Positions 13,935 through 27,062 of a stretch of 64,000 nt of DNA are shown piece after piece. The position numbers were made by a program, and so were the translations under genes. The notes beneath the pieces are model-generated. The model was given only the letters and a program-made list of their open reading frames with translations, ran no database searches and was not told the DNA's origin. How positions within the stretch are numbered: position 1 is the first letter of the stretch; each line of letters begins with the position of its first letter. Source of the stretch: Monosporascus cannonballus (lineage: Eukaryota; Ascomycota; Sordariomycetes; Xylariales); contig QJNS01000253.1 of NCBI GenBank assembly GCA_004154925.1, forward strand, positions 47,071 to 111,070, given 5' to 3'.

Positions 13935-16900
13935 CTCGGTGACGTGCTCTCGAGCCTTGAGAGGCCAGGCCAAGCAGGGAGACGAGAGAGATTTAGGTAA
14001 GGGAGAAGAATTCGAGGTGAGGACGACTCCAACTGCCCGTAGTTTCAGCTCGATGCTTAACTGAGGTCGGTATAAAAAAAGATTAAAAGTGATAATTGAA
14101 AAGGGCAGAGTGAGAGGTCAGTAGCTGTCACCCAACTCGCTCCGCTGACGATGAGGATGATAATTAGGGTGAGGGAGAGCCGGCACTTGCTACACTGAAC
14201 GTGTAAAGTGGTAGCAATGTTGGTTGATGTGAGCAAGGTAGGAGAAACGACGAGATGTAGGGATTCAAAAAGTCATGTGGCAGTTTCTGCAGTCCCGTCG
14301 CAGGTGGGTGATAGCAGTAATTACAGCAACAAGAACCTTGGAAATTGCGGATTCAGGTTTGAGTCCGGCCCTTCTGCTCACCTGCTGTCTTGACAGACGG
14401 AATGGAGATGCAGGCGGGTGTGGAATTCGGGGCTGCTTGGTAAGGAGGCAGAGCGTTCAAGGTGCAGTATTATCAGGGGAGTGAGAAATTGGGAAATGAG
14501 CACACCAGTAGGGCGGGTCCACAGCTTCTCTAGCGCGTTGCGTTGCCATGGGGGCGCAACCACCCTGGCACCTCAATGCAGTTAGAATTTGTGAAATTCG
14601 CCGTTACATACTAGTAGATATGTGGGGCTTGGCATCTCGTTAGTGGCATAAGGTAGCCATTGGCCATGGTTAGAGCTGTTAAGCTTGCGCCAATTTGTGC
14701 CATGCTGTGTATGCACCTATCCAGCTTAGGTAGATGGACACACATTCGTCTTGTGGGTTGGTACAGGGTACCATGCATTACTATTAGGAAGTGGCAGCCA
14801 AGACCCATTGATCGTCATCATACAGAAAGAAACGCTACTAATATGTCTAATAATGCATCTCACTGCAGGTAAAGCGAACTGATTTACTTCGTACACCAGG
14901 GACATAGAAGAAAAGAGGATTGAGCCTCCCACGTCTGACCTCGAGTTCGTTGAAATATGCCTATTGATCGATCGTATCATATAGGCTTCTAATGCGGTTG
15001 TCGGGGTTTAGGTTATTATGCAATACATGACGATGCCAGCCCTACCTAATGAAGGAGTGTCTGGCACGACTAAGTTGTTCCCGGTTCCTGAATTAGGTCA
15101 GGCTAATGTTGATCCATCGAACCCCATCACCAAGCGTACTCTGTAGTTATCACATTTAATTTCCAATTATTGTACAATGGGGATCCGTTTTCTGTTTCAG
15201 CCTTCTTCCTACTTATACCAATCCACATCCCATGTAACATGCATATAGAGGCTCAGTTGAGTCTGTTAGGCAACATTATTTTCAGTCAGGACTCAGCCAC
15301 GGCTGGACTGAATCCTACGCTCATCCGGAGTGCGACAACTCTCAACTTTTATACGCTACGACATCGTTTCCTAAACCTATGTAAGCATGGGCGCGGATCA
15401 GGTTGCTTCGCCGCATCTAACGGTTTTACGTATAGCATCATGCACTGCTTCTCAGCCGCAGTTGAATGGTTCCCTCGTTTAACCCTGCTGCGGAGTTAAG
15501 GTCCTTAGTATGAACAGGCACCTGTATTTCTAGTTTCATATTTCTCGTCAACGACCACTACGTCTGTTGTTCAACTAACTACGTTGCTCTCATACCTGTT
15601 ATAATGTTACGGCCCAGGGCATCTGTTCTCCAAGCATCAAGGGCTACGCCTATTAAACGTAAAGTATGACAGTAAGTGATGTGGGTCATAGGCGTCCCCT
15701 GTTTCTAACTATCTCCTCGGGTGCGGACTGAGCACAGCAGGAATCAAAGCGGCTACAGCGCTAACCTGAAATGGATATCCCTTCCATTAAATACTGGTTT
15801 CCAATAATTTGATTGGATTTAAGCACTCCATTTTATAGCAGCACGGACCAGAATTGCACTTGCCAGTTACTGCTGTGCTCAGTTCGCACCTGAGGAGATA
15901 AGGCCTGTAGGTGGCCAGTGTTCGAGCTTATTAAATAGCGAGTTGGTTCGTTTCAGCCTTTACGGTCACAAGCTACATGCGCTTTTTTATCCCAAGTTGA
16001 CTCTTCCGAAAGCGAATCGAGCTAGAGAAAAGGTTTTAGAGATAGGCAGTCTATAGCGCACGGTTAGCTCTTAATGGATCAACAAATCTACCTGGTGGCT
16101 CCAACTATTCACTCCCAATCTTAGCGTCCGTCCTAACCTGGCCTGGGGCTTGGTGCTTATGAGGATGTAACGGCAATGCTGTATGACTGCCCACAAACTT
16201 CCTTCACATGACAATTAGCGGCACAAAATGCGATGTTGGAGATGAACAGTTACTTCCTATTCCGAACTTCTGCGCTTGTAGGCCGTGCAGAAGCAGGAAG
16301 TCAGACCGCCAAGCACAGATCCCACGGGCCTAGTGTATGAAGATGCTTGCGCACAGCAGTAAGCCTAAGCCATTTGTGTATTCCACGTACAAAACCCTTC
16401 GGTAACCTGCCGGAGTGCTGATTTATGAGCAGGTTGGCACCACCTCCGTCTCCATCGTCAAAGATTCTTTACCAAGGCTTGACTGACATCACTTATGCAA
16501 CCAAGCTTCAAGCACAGGTTGCCAAGGAGCTTCGAAGTGTAACTGCCATCATGGCTGTGCGTACGCGCAATCAGAAATTCGCAAGCTCAGAGCATTCGCG
16601 TACCTCATGGCATACTTAAAGTACTTAGACAGATGCTTCCGTATCCCAGCCGAAGCACCGGGAATTGCATTAGCGCATAATCGCTGAGTGAAGCAGTATT
16701 GATTTCTGCGGGGGGAAGTCCCGAGGACTTGGGTTTCCAGGAGCCTTACATGAGGGAGCCCAGTCGGGAACATGAGCTCACGAGTGCTCCGTGCTCGTTT
16801 AGCCAAGGCTCTCGAGGCTCACCGCGGCCGTTGGACTGCTTGAGGATTAAAACCAGGCGGAAGACGCTCAAAAATAAGCTTCGGCATCGAGCTTTGAAAC

Positions 16901-19900
16901 GGATCCATACATGTTTCGAGCCTGGATCTAACCGACCACCGTCGAAACTTTGCTCCTTTAACCGGATCGCTTTCCCTGATGTAGGTCACTAAACACCCAC
17001 CGCCCTTTTACTGCTTAGATGCTGTGCTAGAGTCGTATGGCTCAAGGCACGGGATGAGCTGTAAGCTGTCGCGCCACCCCGCCTATTTTGTTTTCTTTTC
17101 GTCTTATTGATGGAGGCCAACCGAAGGAATCGCGAACCAGGGGTCCTCTGGAGTGGGGAATTTTTCGCAAACCATCACACCGTGGCCCGTTGAGGGTCAG
17201 GGTCTCGTCACAACTTTAGTCGGTCTGCAGCCTGCTGTATTCCCCATCTCTATTAATAAGTCTAGGAGTTGCTGGCAGTCACTCAATATATATATATGTA
17301 TGTATGTATGTGTGTGTATATATATATGCACCACCGTATAAGCGCATAAATATATGTTGTTACTTCGCTATGGAAAGAAAGGACACGATCTCCATAATAA
17401 GCTCAAGACAGTCCTGGAGATGTGAAGACGGTCGTGCCTCCTTTGCTCGGTATTCTTGGGTTCGTAGTAGCCAGTAATAGATGACGGCCATGATGTAATA
17501 TAAAGTGTATTCGGGTTGTTGAGCAAAGGGCTCCCCGGCCAGCTTGTGAACCCCTGATATGAGGCTCAGGCAACCTCCAGAAGGCGAGCTCGCAAAATCG
17601 GCTGGTAACGTCAGCCAGCTAATGGACGACCTTCTCCTCGGCGTAACCAGTCGTATGTACAAGGTACATTGACCGTTGCTTGCAAGCCCTTCTAATAGCT
17701 CGTCGGTGCCCAGGTGGGGCACCTGACCGGTTTTTAGGCGGATATAAGAAGGTGGCTAAGATCCAAAATAAATACAGGCAAGGGTGCAGCTTAAAAGGAA
17801 GCTTGACAACTCAACTCCTGGCCCCTCGTTCTGCAGTGCCAGAGGGAAGGCTATCCAGAGTGAAGAACGAAGCAGATGTGACACGAAGCAGTAGGGTAGG
17901 TATCTTGTCCAATAAAGTGTTGATGCCTAGCCGCCAAGTCGAGAATGAACGATCATGAATTCGTCGCAGCCAGGCGCAGCTAATCTCAAATGTGGTGATG
18001 GGTCCGCCTTATTGGTTCGCACTTTTTCGACCGCGGCTCACTACTATACTAATGCGAGGCTAACAACGTTCGCTTCGCCCGCTCCACAGCCTCCCTTCCT
18101 CGAACGGACGAGTTTTAACCTGCTGCCTGTCAAGTGGGCTGGAAATTTTTTCCCTTCCTCTCGGTCCCGGGGAGCTTCGAAATACGAGAGTCGAAGAGGC
18201 TCATTCAAGCGCTTGCTAAAGCCCGTCACTAACCCGCTCGCTCGCTACCTACGGCAGGGGGCTCGTTTCTCTGCGAAAGAACGCCTTCCTTCATGTATTA
18301 GATGGGGACCCTTGGCAAGAAGGCGGCCGGCTGGCTTGTGCGCATGTCACCGATTCCCGAGCTTGCGGGCTGACGGGAAGTTAAGGTTGCCAATCGCAGT
18401 TAAGCAAGCAGCCGCTCCCTCGTGGACCTGGGGGTCCCGGCCCGGCCTGGGTATGCGTCCAGGGGTTAGCGCCTCTACCGATAAAATCAAAATAGGTTCT
18501 GATTATGTAGGAATTTAAGGGTTCGGCGCCCATCTTTCAAGGGGTCTCGCCGGAATCTCGAATGCCGAAGCTAGTACGAGGAGGCTCCGTGGGATTTGTA
18601 AGCACATCTTCATATATCACATAGTAACTTATCCCAACGGCAGGTTGGTAGAGGGACGCCTCGTGCCGCGTTACCAACGCGGCATTTCCGGTTCCTTTCT
18701 AATCGCTCAGGCTTCTGAGTGAGATTCGGATCAATAGATACTTTGATATTATCTATTAGGTTATGGAGACAGAGAAACCCAGAGCGCTCTGAGATCAATG
18801 AATGTCGGAGGTCACCTATGTCAAGTCGGGCGCCCTTGGGATATCGAGGAGAGGGTGCAGGTGTATGCCTGGCAGCCGAGTAGTTTAATATCCACCAGGA
18901 TAATGTTTCCCCCCTCCTCCCATCGACATGTACGAGTCCAGTCGAGCCAAACCCGGAATACGCGGTACTATTCCGTCTCTCACACAAAGGATTCTGAGAC
19001 AACAAAGAGGCCTTCAGCATCGAATCACAAGAGGGCATGGGTAGCCCTTCCTTCGAGAAAAAGGAAAGTCAGTACGCCCGGGATAACCAATCCCATCGTC
19101 GGAACGAGATGTCTTTTTTGGGGTGTGGCTGATACAGTTCGTTGTCTCAGTCGCCACAGAACGGCTGCTTCCAGGCGTTCCAGCCCTGGCTGTTGCTCTC
19201 GCGTAACATTGTTCGACTCGACCTGTGGCTTACCAACCTAAGCGAGCGTATTTCCGAAATCGTCATCTACCACTTCCAGAAGCTCGTCTGTACAAATGAC
19301 TAGGTTCAGCCTTGACTACAAGCGCCGGTAAACTGGCGCCCTCATGTGGCACCAATTCAACACCATGTAACCGTAACCGGATATCGTTGAGCTTAAATAT
19401 CTCCCTTATGCCCCGCCTTACGGAGATCAGAACGGGAGCGGGCATGCAAGGTTCATGCAGGCAACTGAGTCTGCCTCGTGATTTGCTTACACAACTCCCG
19501 CCTCTCATCTTATCTTCCTGATACCAGGTGCTCCTTGGGTTCCGGGCCAGTCTTATTCGCAAGCCACCGGCGGTGATCCCTTAGTTAAACATTAATACAC
19601 TCGGATTGATGCGGCATTCCTCGCATAGCTATGTGAGATCATGATCTCGTAGGAGGCTCTCCGTGGCAATGGCCATTGAGAAAGAATATGACGCCAAATC
19701 CTTGCCAAGCCGATTCCATGCTCTATCATTAACCTTGCCAAGATAACCTGGCTGCCTTGATTCTCATTGTCACCCTTCACCCCTTAACGCTCACTGGCGA
19801 CGTGTGACTGTGTCAGCCCAATACTTTGTCCTCTCACTGAGGTTAGATGGGACGCCAACAACAGATAACAACTATCGATGACCACCATCCGGACCTCGGC

Positions 19901-20112
19901 TTCTGAAATGCGTGATGTGTCTGAAGGTTGCGTGGGACAGACTGTATCCGTTTATCCCGTAGGCATCAAGGGAAATGGCCAGCCAAATTCGAGATATTAA
20001 CGGTCGTGTCTTGATGCACACCCCTAATAACGTTAGCCACTCAGGAGGGATTAGCCGCGTCCTTCCGGACGCATGCCTGTCGTATAATTGTGCCTTCTCA
20101 AAAGCGCGTCGG
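13935..20112. other. 6.2 kb gene-free block
   Basis: No exon series, transposase, reverse transcriptase or RNA gene could be recognised. The composition is balanced rather than AT-rich. The longest open frame is 17955-18518 (+, 187 codons, GC-rich, no recognised motif). A 120-codon frame at 17360-17722 (-) has a slightly protein-like C-terminal half but starts without support. A TA/TG microsatellite at 17287-17329 is listed separately. The promoter of the glycosyltransferase lies at the left end. Confidence 0.4.
17287..17329. repeat. compound microsatellite (TA)n-(TATG)n-(TG)n-(TA)n
   Basis: Alternating TA, TATG, TG and again TA units run without interruption for about 43 bases. This is a simple sequence repeat in the middle of the gene-free block, with no coding role visible. 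Confidence 0.9.
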
Positions 20113-20911
20113 TCATACGTTCTTATCGAAGAGCTTCTGGATGGGCTTGGCAGCCTAGTTTATGCGTAAGCGAGAGTACCAGATACACAATGTCTCGAAG
20201 AAAACACAAACATCGATAAATTTTTCTAGTTCCTTATCCAGATTGGCCAGGTCGTCCTTCCTCTTCTTATTGTCGGCAATGAGCTTCTGCTTTCTTCTCA
20301 GAAGCTCCATACGCTTCTGCTCTAGTGCTTCGCGCTCGGTACGCTCATGTTCGATTCGCGCAACCATCAAGGTATTCTCGTCATCGTCCGCATGTTCAGG
20401 GTGCAATACGAGGAATTCCTCGACAGGTATCAGGGGAAGCTGTTGGTAGGTATGACTATATCGGACCTCCATTAGCTGTTGTGCTCGCTAGGAGGCTGAG
20501 ATGAGGTAGAGGTCGGGAAAACATGACTTCGAATATAGGAGGGAACTTGGCTAGCACCTACTCGTATGATTCGCAAGCGGCGATCTCGCCTTGCAGGTGC
20601 CGTTGCTCGTAGTAGAGATTCTGGAGCTGGAGATGCAGACGATCGACCTCCTGGCGGGCTTCGGATGTCTGCGACTTAGTCTGGCGCGCGCCGAAGAAAG
20701 CGGCTCGGTGAAGGCCGCGGAGCTGGGCGAGATTGGTAATGAGGAGCTTCTGTTGTTTGGATATCTCCAACTGCGCTTCTGTAGATGCGTTCTCGACGGG
20801 CCCAGTGGCCGCGATGAGGTCGACAAGGGCGAGCGCTTGTAGGCGCGTATCGCGGGACGTGTCGAGGACGGTCGAGAGATTCGGATCCGTCACTATGTCA
20901 TCAACTGCCAT
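20113..20911 (-). CDS. THO/TREX complex subunit, THOC5 (Fms-interacting protein) family
   Basis: Three exons: 20911-20562, 20455-20212, 20154-20113; 211 residues. The first junction yields Y-D-H-T-Y-Q-Q-L-P and the second F-I-D-A-A-K-P-I-Q, both hallmark stretches of the family. Other signature segments are LIPVEEFLVLHPEH, ARIEHERTERE, KRMELLRRKQ and NKKRKDDLANLD. The protein is almost entirely helical or coiled coil. Known role: the THO/TREX assembly couples transcription elongation with mRNP formation and nuclear mRNA export. Fungal members are much shorter than animal THOC5, and 211 residues fits them. Oddities: the second intron has an atypical donor (GTTTGT), and the last exon is only 42 nt with its stop TGA at 20115-20113. 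Confidence 0.9.
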
Positions 20912-22460
20912 GATGCCGTGACGTATGGTGTATATGTGGGCGAGGCCTGGTGATCGGGAGGTATCCCGAATTGAAGACTTCGATGATATGGAGTGCTAGT
21001 GTAGTGCTTGGCAGGTAGTTGAGCAAGACCTACTACAGCCGGGGACAGGAGCCAATGAACGTATGAGCCCATTTGAAACTTGGCAAGGATGCAACGACCA
21101 ATGATGTTCCAGCTTCAAGCCTTGTCTGGGCGGCTGGAAATGGGAAAGTTGGTTAAAGGCTTCGAGGTGGTGTTTACTCCTTTTTCGTTTTGACCACCTG
21201 CATAATTGGACAGTCGGACCAATCGATGCCGATTCAGGTACTGCCATCGCTGTCAGGCCCTCGGGGGTGCGTTCGTGCTACTCAGGTCGTGGGCCCAAAT
21301 AGTTGTCACACTTTACACTTACCACCCCATAACCTCGGCAAAAATGGTACGAATAGATAAGCCATTTTATATCTGCAAACTTCAGAATATACACTACTTA
21401 ATAGGTTAATAAGTAAGGAAGTTAACAACATCATTATTATCTTTTTAAGCGCTCTGGTTACCTTTTACTAGCTTTGCAAAGAGTTGCATCGAAATAAGTT
21501 GCGCTGAAGCAGGGTGTGTCAATTATTTCGTCCACGACCTGCTACTTAACCACGCGAGGGACTAGGTAGATTATGTCATCGCCCCTCATTGCCCGGAAAC
21601 GCGGATGGAGAGTGTGAGTGATGAATTCGGTTTGAAATCCGGGAATCACCATTCCCCAATGCCGTAATAATAAGACTCAAAACAATCTTATGACACAAGA
21701 GTGGAAGGCCAATGTCACTAATGGACTTCGATGAAGAGTTTGACCCGTGGGGTCTCCAAGACCTCCAGCCTTTACTGTACGGTTCTTCTGTTAAGCCAGT
21801 TTTTATCTACCATGTATCCACGGATTACTAAGTCGTCCTAAATCATGCTGTATTTCCTACTGTATATAACCCTATGAGATTGCACTAGGTATCATCATAA
21901 AGCACTTAAAGATGAATCTTCTTGCAAACGACAAGGTGCACTTCGACAATAAACATTATCTTGGTACCTGTATGTCCTTACAGTAAGCATATGTGCCTAC
22001 TATGTAGGTAGGTACCTAGGCCTGAATATTCATGGGCAGCTTGCATGCGTACTTACTTTAGTTTCCAGCGGGTATTCTAACCGGTTTCGCAGCCAGCAAT
22101 TCCTCGGGACCAGGCAACCCCCCCCCACACATACAACCATCCCTCAGAGACGATGACGGCTTGAAGGCCAATTAGCTGCTTATATTCTCGCCCGTGGGAA
22201 TATTTGACCTGTTGTTTGCCCTGACTACTATAGACCCTACCTAGCTAATATGTGCGACCATACTATCTACCTATCATATACTCGAGCATCGCTGCACTGC
22301 TTAAGAATACCGCCACCAGTACAGAGTTAAAGTTAAATCCCACCTAATCAACAGCGTTGGTCCCTTCTGACATCTGCAGAGAGTCCCCTGGAGGCTCTGC
22401 AGCCCATCCATCATCCCTTCCTACCCAATCGACCGTTACGCCGCAATTTTTAACCCTATA
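20912..22460. other. divergent intergenic region (THOC5-like / PAQR)
   Basis: 1.55 kb between two divergently transcribed genes, so it holds both promoters. Patterned elements: TAGGTAGGTACCTAGG at 22005-22020, a related CTACCTAGCTAA at about 22237-22248, and a run of nine C at about 22118-22127. No gene supported. Confidence 0.4.
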
Positions 22461-24108
22461 ATGCCCCCCACCATGTCGTGTACATCTTCTTACGCCTGCA
22501 CATCCCGCGAGTGCCAAGCTGAAAGCTCAGGTGCGGACATTCAACAAACCCCGCCGATACAGCGTAGGCGACATTCATTTTTCATGCCCCGGAGGAAGTC
22601 ATCTGTTAACCACATCATGGACGGAGAAGAGGGAATTTTACTAAAGGTACGCCATTTGCCGCCGGTGGGACGGTGTACCTCGTGGGGTTCTAACCGTTGA
22701 CTGTTCGATAGGTCGACTTATTCCTCTCGGAACTTGAGAGGCGTTTAGAGTACTTAGAGAATTATGGAGAATGCCGCATCGATGCGAGCATATCAAAGAC
22801 TTTTGCGACGCTGCTGGCGGTTCGCGAAAGATGTTCGCAGGTGTCTGGGGAATTATTCGGTGCCGGCCGGCGACGGCTTCAGGTTATGGTAGAGACTCTG
22901 GATACGAGATACACCGAGGCGCTTGCCGCCGCGGAATCCATGAACGAAAAGGCGCGGGTCGGGGTCGAACTTCTGGATAACATGCTTACGGATTTCGAGA
23001 CGAGGGCCCTGAAGATGAGGGATCAGGGGTTCGCAAACGCTGCGGGTGCCGCCGGCAGCTTGATGGACGAGGGCCGCAGAGTTGTTGATGAGGGTCTCGA
23101 CCGTGCCCGTGTGGTTGTCGACGAAGGGTTCGAGCGAGCACGCCGGGCAAAAGATAGCCTCGAAGAACACATCCAATACGCAATCACGCGCGCGCGGGAA
23201 CACGGACACCTCAAATATGAGGAGTTGCCCGTGCCGTGGAGGGTCAATCCGCATATCCTCAAGGGGTATCGGTTCTGCGAGTCGAAACTAGCTTGTGTCC
23301 GGTCGGTATTTCGCGTCTCGAACGAGACTGTGAATATTTGGACGCATGCTCTGGGATTAGCTTTGGTCCTCTCGATTGCCTTCTATTTCTACCCGACTTC
23401 GGCGAACTTCGATCAGTACAGCAAAACGGACGTCCTCATCGCCGCCTTCTTCTTCTTCGCGGCCTGCAAGTGCCTGATATGCAGCACGATATGGCATACG
23501 ATGAACTGCGTCGCGGACCAGAGTCTGATGGAGTGTTTCGCGTGCGTCGACTACACGGGTATCTCCCTGCTCATCGCCGCCTCGATCATGACGGTCGAGT
23601 ACACGGTCTTCTACTGCGAGCCCATCAGCCGGTGGGCCTATATGGCGGCGACCGCTTTCCTGGGCGTCGCAGGCGTCATCATGCCCTGGCATCCGACATT
23701 CAACGGGCAGGATATGGCATGGTTGAGGGTGGCCTTCTTCGTGGGGTTGGGCACCACGGGCTTCATGCCCGTATTCCAGATCATTTACACGCGCGGGGCC
23801 GCCTGGGCTCTTGACTTCTACATGGAGTCCAACCTTCTGAAGTCGCTCTCGGTGTACTGCCTCGGAGCCTGCATATACGCGAGCAAGGTGCCGGAGAGGT
23901 GGTTCCCGGGCGCCTTCGATTATTTCGGTAACGCGCATAATTTATGGCATGTGAGTGGTCAACCGTATCAAAAGCCCGACGACGAAACTTGTTACTGACT
24001 GTCGCGCAGATTGCGGTGCTTGGCGGCATTTTGTACCACTACGTCGCCATGCAGCAGTTCTTCTCCGGTGCTTTCAAACGCGCCGAGGGAGGTTGTCCGG
24101 CCTTTTGA
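22461..24108 (+). CDS. PAQR/hemolysin-III family seven-TM protein, Izh3-like
   Basis: Three exons: 22461-22646, 22712-23950, 24010-24108; 507 residues. Introns are 65 nt (donor GTACGC) and 59 nt (donor GTGAGT). The first ~220 residues are cytosolic and helical, with heptad-like segments (MDEGRRVVDEGLDRARVVVD). PAQR motifs begin at PVPWRVNPHILKGYRF and include SVFRVSNETVNIWTHALG, the S-x3-H motif in STIWHTMN, and the C-terminal H-x3-H in NAHNLWHIAV, where the second His lies at the intron junction. These His residues bind zinc in PAQR proteins. The long N-terminal extension matches yeast Izh3, implicated in zinc and sterol homeostasis, rather than the short Izh1/2/4. Receptor or ceramidase-like activity is inference from the family. 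Confidence 0.92.
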
Positions 24109-25467
24109 TCATCTCATGCTGCGCCGGGCCTTATACAGATTATGACGCTCGGCTCAACGTCCACCACAAAACGCCCAGTATGCCCCCAGCGCCGCACTTA
24201 CCAGGTGTCTTTCCTACGGCAAGCTCTAGGCCATGAGTCGCCCAGGGGTTATACGCAGTCCTCGTCGGCCGGATTGATCCTCGCTTGTTCGGAAAGCTCC
24301 TGCTAAAAACCGGGAGGACTTCATAAGGACTTTTGAAGGCTCTTACTGAGGATCGACATAGCACCGTCCGTCTAGTTATACGGTTTGGTGCTCGCGTATT
24401 ACCGTATAGATGCAGGTGCGTAAACCCTGCCTGCAACGCAGCTTCCGCCACCGCGGTCGCCAGCAGGCATTATCTCCGGGAAAGGAGTGGTGGTCGGTGG
24501 CTCATACGCCAGCTAAAACGGACACATCGCGCCCAGGGATATATCCGCGGCTGAATTCGAATTGGAATCTACGAGCAGGAAGTCCGCGGCACCGCCTCAG
24601 CACCCCCCATGGGAAATTGCACTTAGGTCTTAGAAAAGTCGCTATGCCCTCCACAGGCTCAGCATCTCCTCGCGGCCACGCCTCTAGTCCCACGTGTCGT
24701 GCATGAGGTCGAGTTTGGGGAGTCCTCCAGGATATAGAACCTCATAGATTTGGCTTTCGCACAGCCGGCAGTATAGAGTTAGAAAACAATACCCGTTGCA
24801 CTCTAGATCCATAAATGCAAGAAGAATATTCCGAACCATACATCAAGAGGCTGTATACGCCGGTGGAAAATGGAGAGCCGTGATTGGGCTTCCCCGTCTA
24901 AATAGAAGCAAGGTCGTCCGATGCATATCACAGTAGCCTATATTCTCGCTCTGCCCGATTCGTGTCGGGATTCCTCTTTACGCAGGTTAAAAAGATTACG
25001 TTTCTTCGTTTATTCGTTTCGTAACAGAATCCCGGATCTCGAGATCTCTCACTCGTGTAAACCCGCCATTTCCTTTTCCCCTGGTATAATTTCATACATG
25101 CGTGCCATTTGTCTCGTAACGGTCATTAATCAGCACTGGAGCTGAGCCTTTTTCTTTCGTCGTCTCGTCGTTTCCCGTCGTCTAGTGTTATACACCGTTT
25201 TCTTATCTTTTTGTCCTTTCTTCTCTTCTGGGTCCGTTTTCCCTTTTCGTTCGCGAGACCCCGGTAGATCTACCGCAGTAAGCCTGACGCTTATATTTCG
25301 TATGGTGGATGTCTCTGAGTCCCTCGTGCGGGATCGAGTGGTCTACTAGCCTTCTCGGTATTAGAACCGTGCTCGCATGCACGCATCGTCATTATCTCGT
25401 TCATGTTCGTCTCATTCTCGTCTCGTCTCGGTGCAATCACCCCAGATGGCGATCCCATCCCTTCCCA
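24109..25467. other. intergenic, between convergent PAQR and Bub2 genes
   Basis: This holds two 3' UTRs. From about 25140 to 25440 the + strand is pyrimidine-rich with repeated TCGTC/TCGTCTCGTC units, which is GA-rich in the Bub2 transcript. No gene supported. Confidence 0.4.
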
Positions 25468-27062
25468 TCACAGCGCATGCGTGACGATCTCCGCGTAGAC
25501 GTCGTCGGGTATCATCTTGACGATGGCGAGCGCGGTCCGCTTGATCTGGTCCGCCTGCAACGTGGGAAACGAGCGCAGCAGCTTGTTGGGACTAGGAACC
25601 ATGTTAGCGAACACATTCGTATCGTCGAGTCATCATCTACCTAGGTAGGTGGTGAGCGGGGGTTGGGGGGATAATCGGACCTAGAAGACCCTAGAAGCTC
25701 GTTCCGCATCATGATGAGCTGGGCGACAATGCACGGGATGTTCAGGTGCGGGCCGTACGCGAAGAGGAAGTCCCAGAGCCGCAGCACCTCGGGCAGGGGC
25801 GGCGTGCAGGCACACAGGGTCAGGACGGACGGGAATGCGTAGATCTCGGCCGACAGGCCCTTGGACGTCAGGTAGAGGCTCAGCTTTGGGTCGACGATGG
25901 CCAGCACCTTGTCGACGAGGGCCAGGCCGCGGTGGACGCCGTCCATGGCGCCCCGGATGTACCCCGGGCACTCCCTCGTCAGCAGGCGATGGAAGGCCAC
26001 GAAAGCCTCCGCCTCGCTCCGCGCCGCGTACAGGAAGGGCGCCGCGAGCACGTTCATCCCCTGCACGTAGGTCCCCGGCTCCGAGGCGTTGACCTCGGAG
26101 CCCTCGGTCGTGAGCGTCAGCGCCCGCGCGCGCTTCTTGGCCGCCGGCGAGGAGGTCTGCATCGAGACGTCGCTGCGCGAGCTGCTTGGCCGGCTGCTGG
26201 TGGTGGTATAGGGGGGCGACTGTCGACTGCTCAGCGGCCGGCGCTGTTCTTCCTTCGCGTCATGCAGCTTCCAGGCGATGGCGTTGAGGAGGCGGATCAG
26301 GCTCGCCTCGCTGACGCGGCGGCGGAAGAGCGGGTCGGTTGTCAACGTGCGGAAGGTGTCGTTGCGGATCTTGGAGTAGGCTGGCGAGGCGCCCCGGTGG
26401 ATGAGTTTCAGGTAGGCGTCCGTCTCAAGGAAGGGCGCGTCGAGGAGGATAAGCCAGGCGTAGATTCGGCTCGAGGACTGAGTGCGGGGATTAACAAGGG
26501 CGCCGCGCTCGAGTGTGAAAGACGTAGGGGCATAGAAAAGCAGGTAGAGACTCACCATCCCGTCGCTATCGGTCTTGATCCCCTGATCTAGCACCTTGAG
26601 GCGCGCGCTCTCCAGGGCTCCGCGCACGTCGTCGTCGGGGGGGCCGTCTCTAATCAGTCTCTCCAGGGACATAGTATCCGCAGCGGGCGAAGTTCTGCTG
26701 AGGGCGGAGCGCTTGTGATGCAGCGGCACCGCGGGATTGGAGGAGGGTACCATGTTAGGGGGAGGGGGAGGTGCATCGGAATTTGACCGCGTCCTCTGCG
26801 GCGATCTGTTGGATGCGTGGTGCAGTGTCGGTGATGTGCTGCCTATCTCTTGTATGTCTCTCAGCCGCTGCTGCGAGATGAGCGACGGCTGGCCTCCGTT
26901 CGCATTCGCGGCATTCCTGGCGGCGGCGCCTAGGTTGTGCGCCGACTGCAGCTTGCGCAGTGCCCTATGTGTGCGCGGCGACGGCAGGATGTGATGCTCG
27001 GCGGCAGTGGTAGCGGGCGCGAACGAGGTTATAGGATTTGGTTCTCTGCTTAAAGGCGGCAT
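25468..27062 (-). CDS. BUB2: mitotic exit checkpoint GAP subunit Bub2 (TBC domain)
   Basis: Exons: 27062-26556, 26477-25681, 25591-25468; 475 residues. The TBC domain shows SARLKVLDQGIKTDSDGM, YSKIRNDTFRTL (IxxDxxR arginine-finger motif), PGTYVQGMNVLAAPFLYA (glutamine finger) and FPSVLTLCACTPPLPEVLRLWDFLFAYG. The last exon ends VKMIPDDVYAEIVTHAL. Known role: with Bfa1, the GAP for the Tem1/Spg1 GTPase that restrains mitotic exit and septation at the spindle pole body. An N-terminal extension of ~130 residues (PSPRTHRALRKLQSAHNLG) precedes the yeast-like start, and an alternative ATG exists at MSLERLIRDG. The first intron is 78 nt with no stop, so retention would stay in frame. The second has a non-consensus donor GTCCGA, so that exact junction is less sure. 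A ~55-residue Ser-rich insert sits inside the TBC fold. Confidence 0.9.

Noticed and set aside
13935..13973. Upstream TTG start for the glycosyltransferase
   Set aside because: Not a eukaryotic start codon; the ATG at 13934 is in frame and precedes the first membrane segment.
17955..18518. 187-codon + strand open frame in a gene-free block
   Set aside because: Arg/Ser/Pro-rich with no recognisable domain or homologous pattern; not called without transcript evidence.
25746..26591. 281-codon + strand open frame
   Set aside because: Antisense shadow of BUB2.
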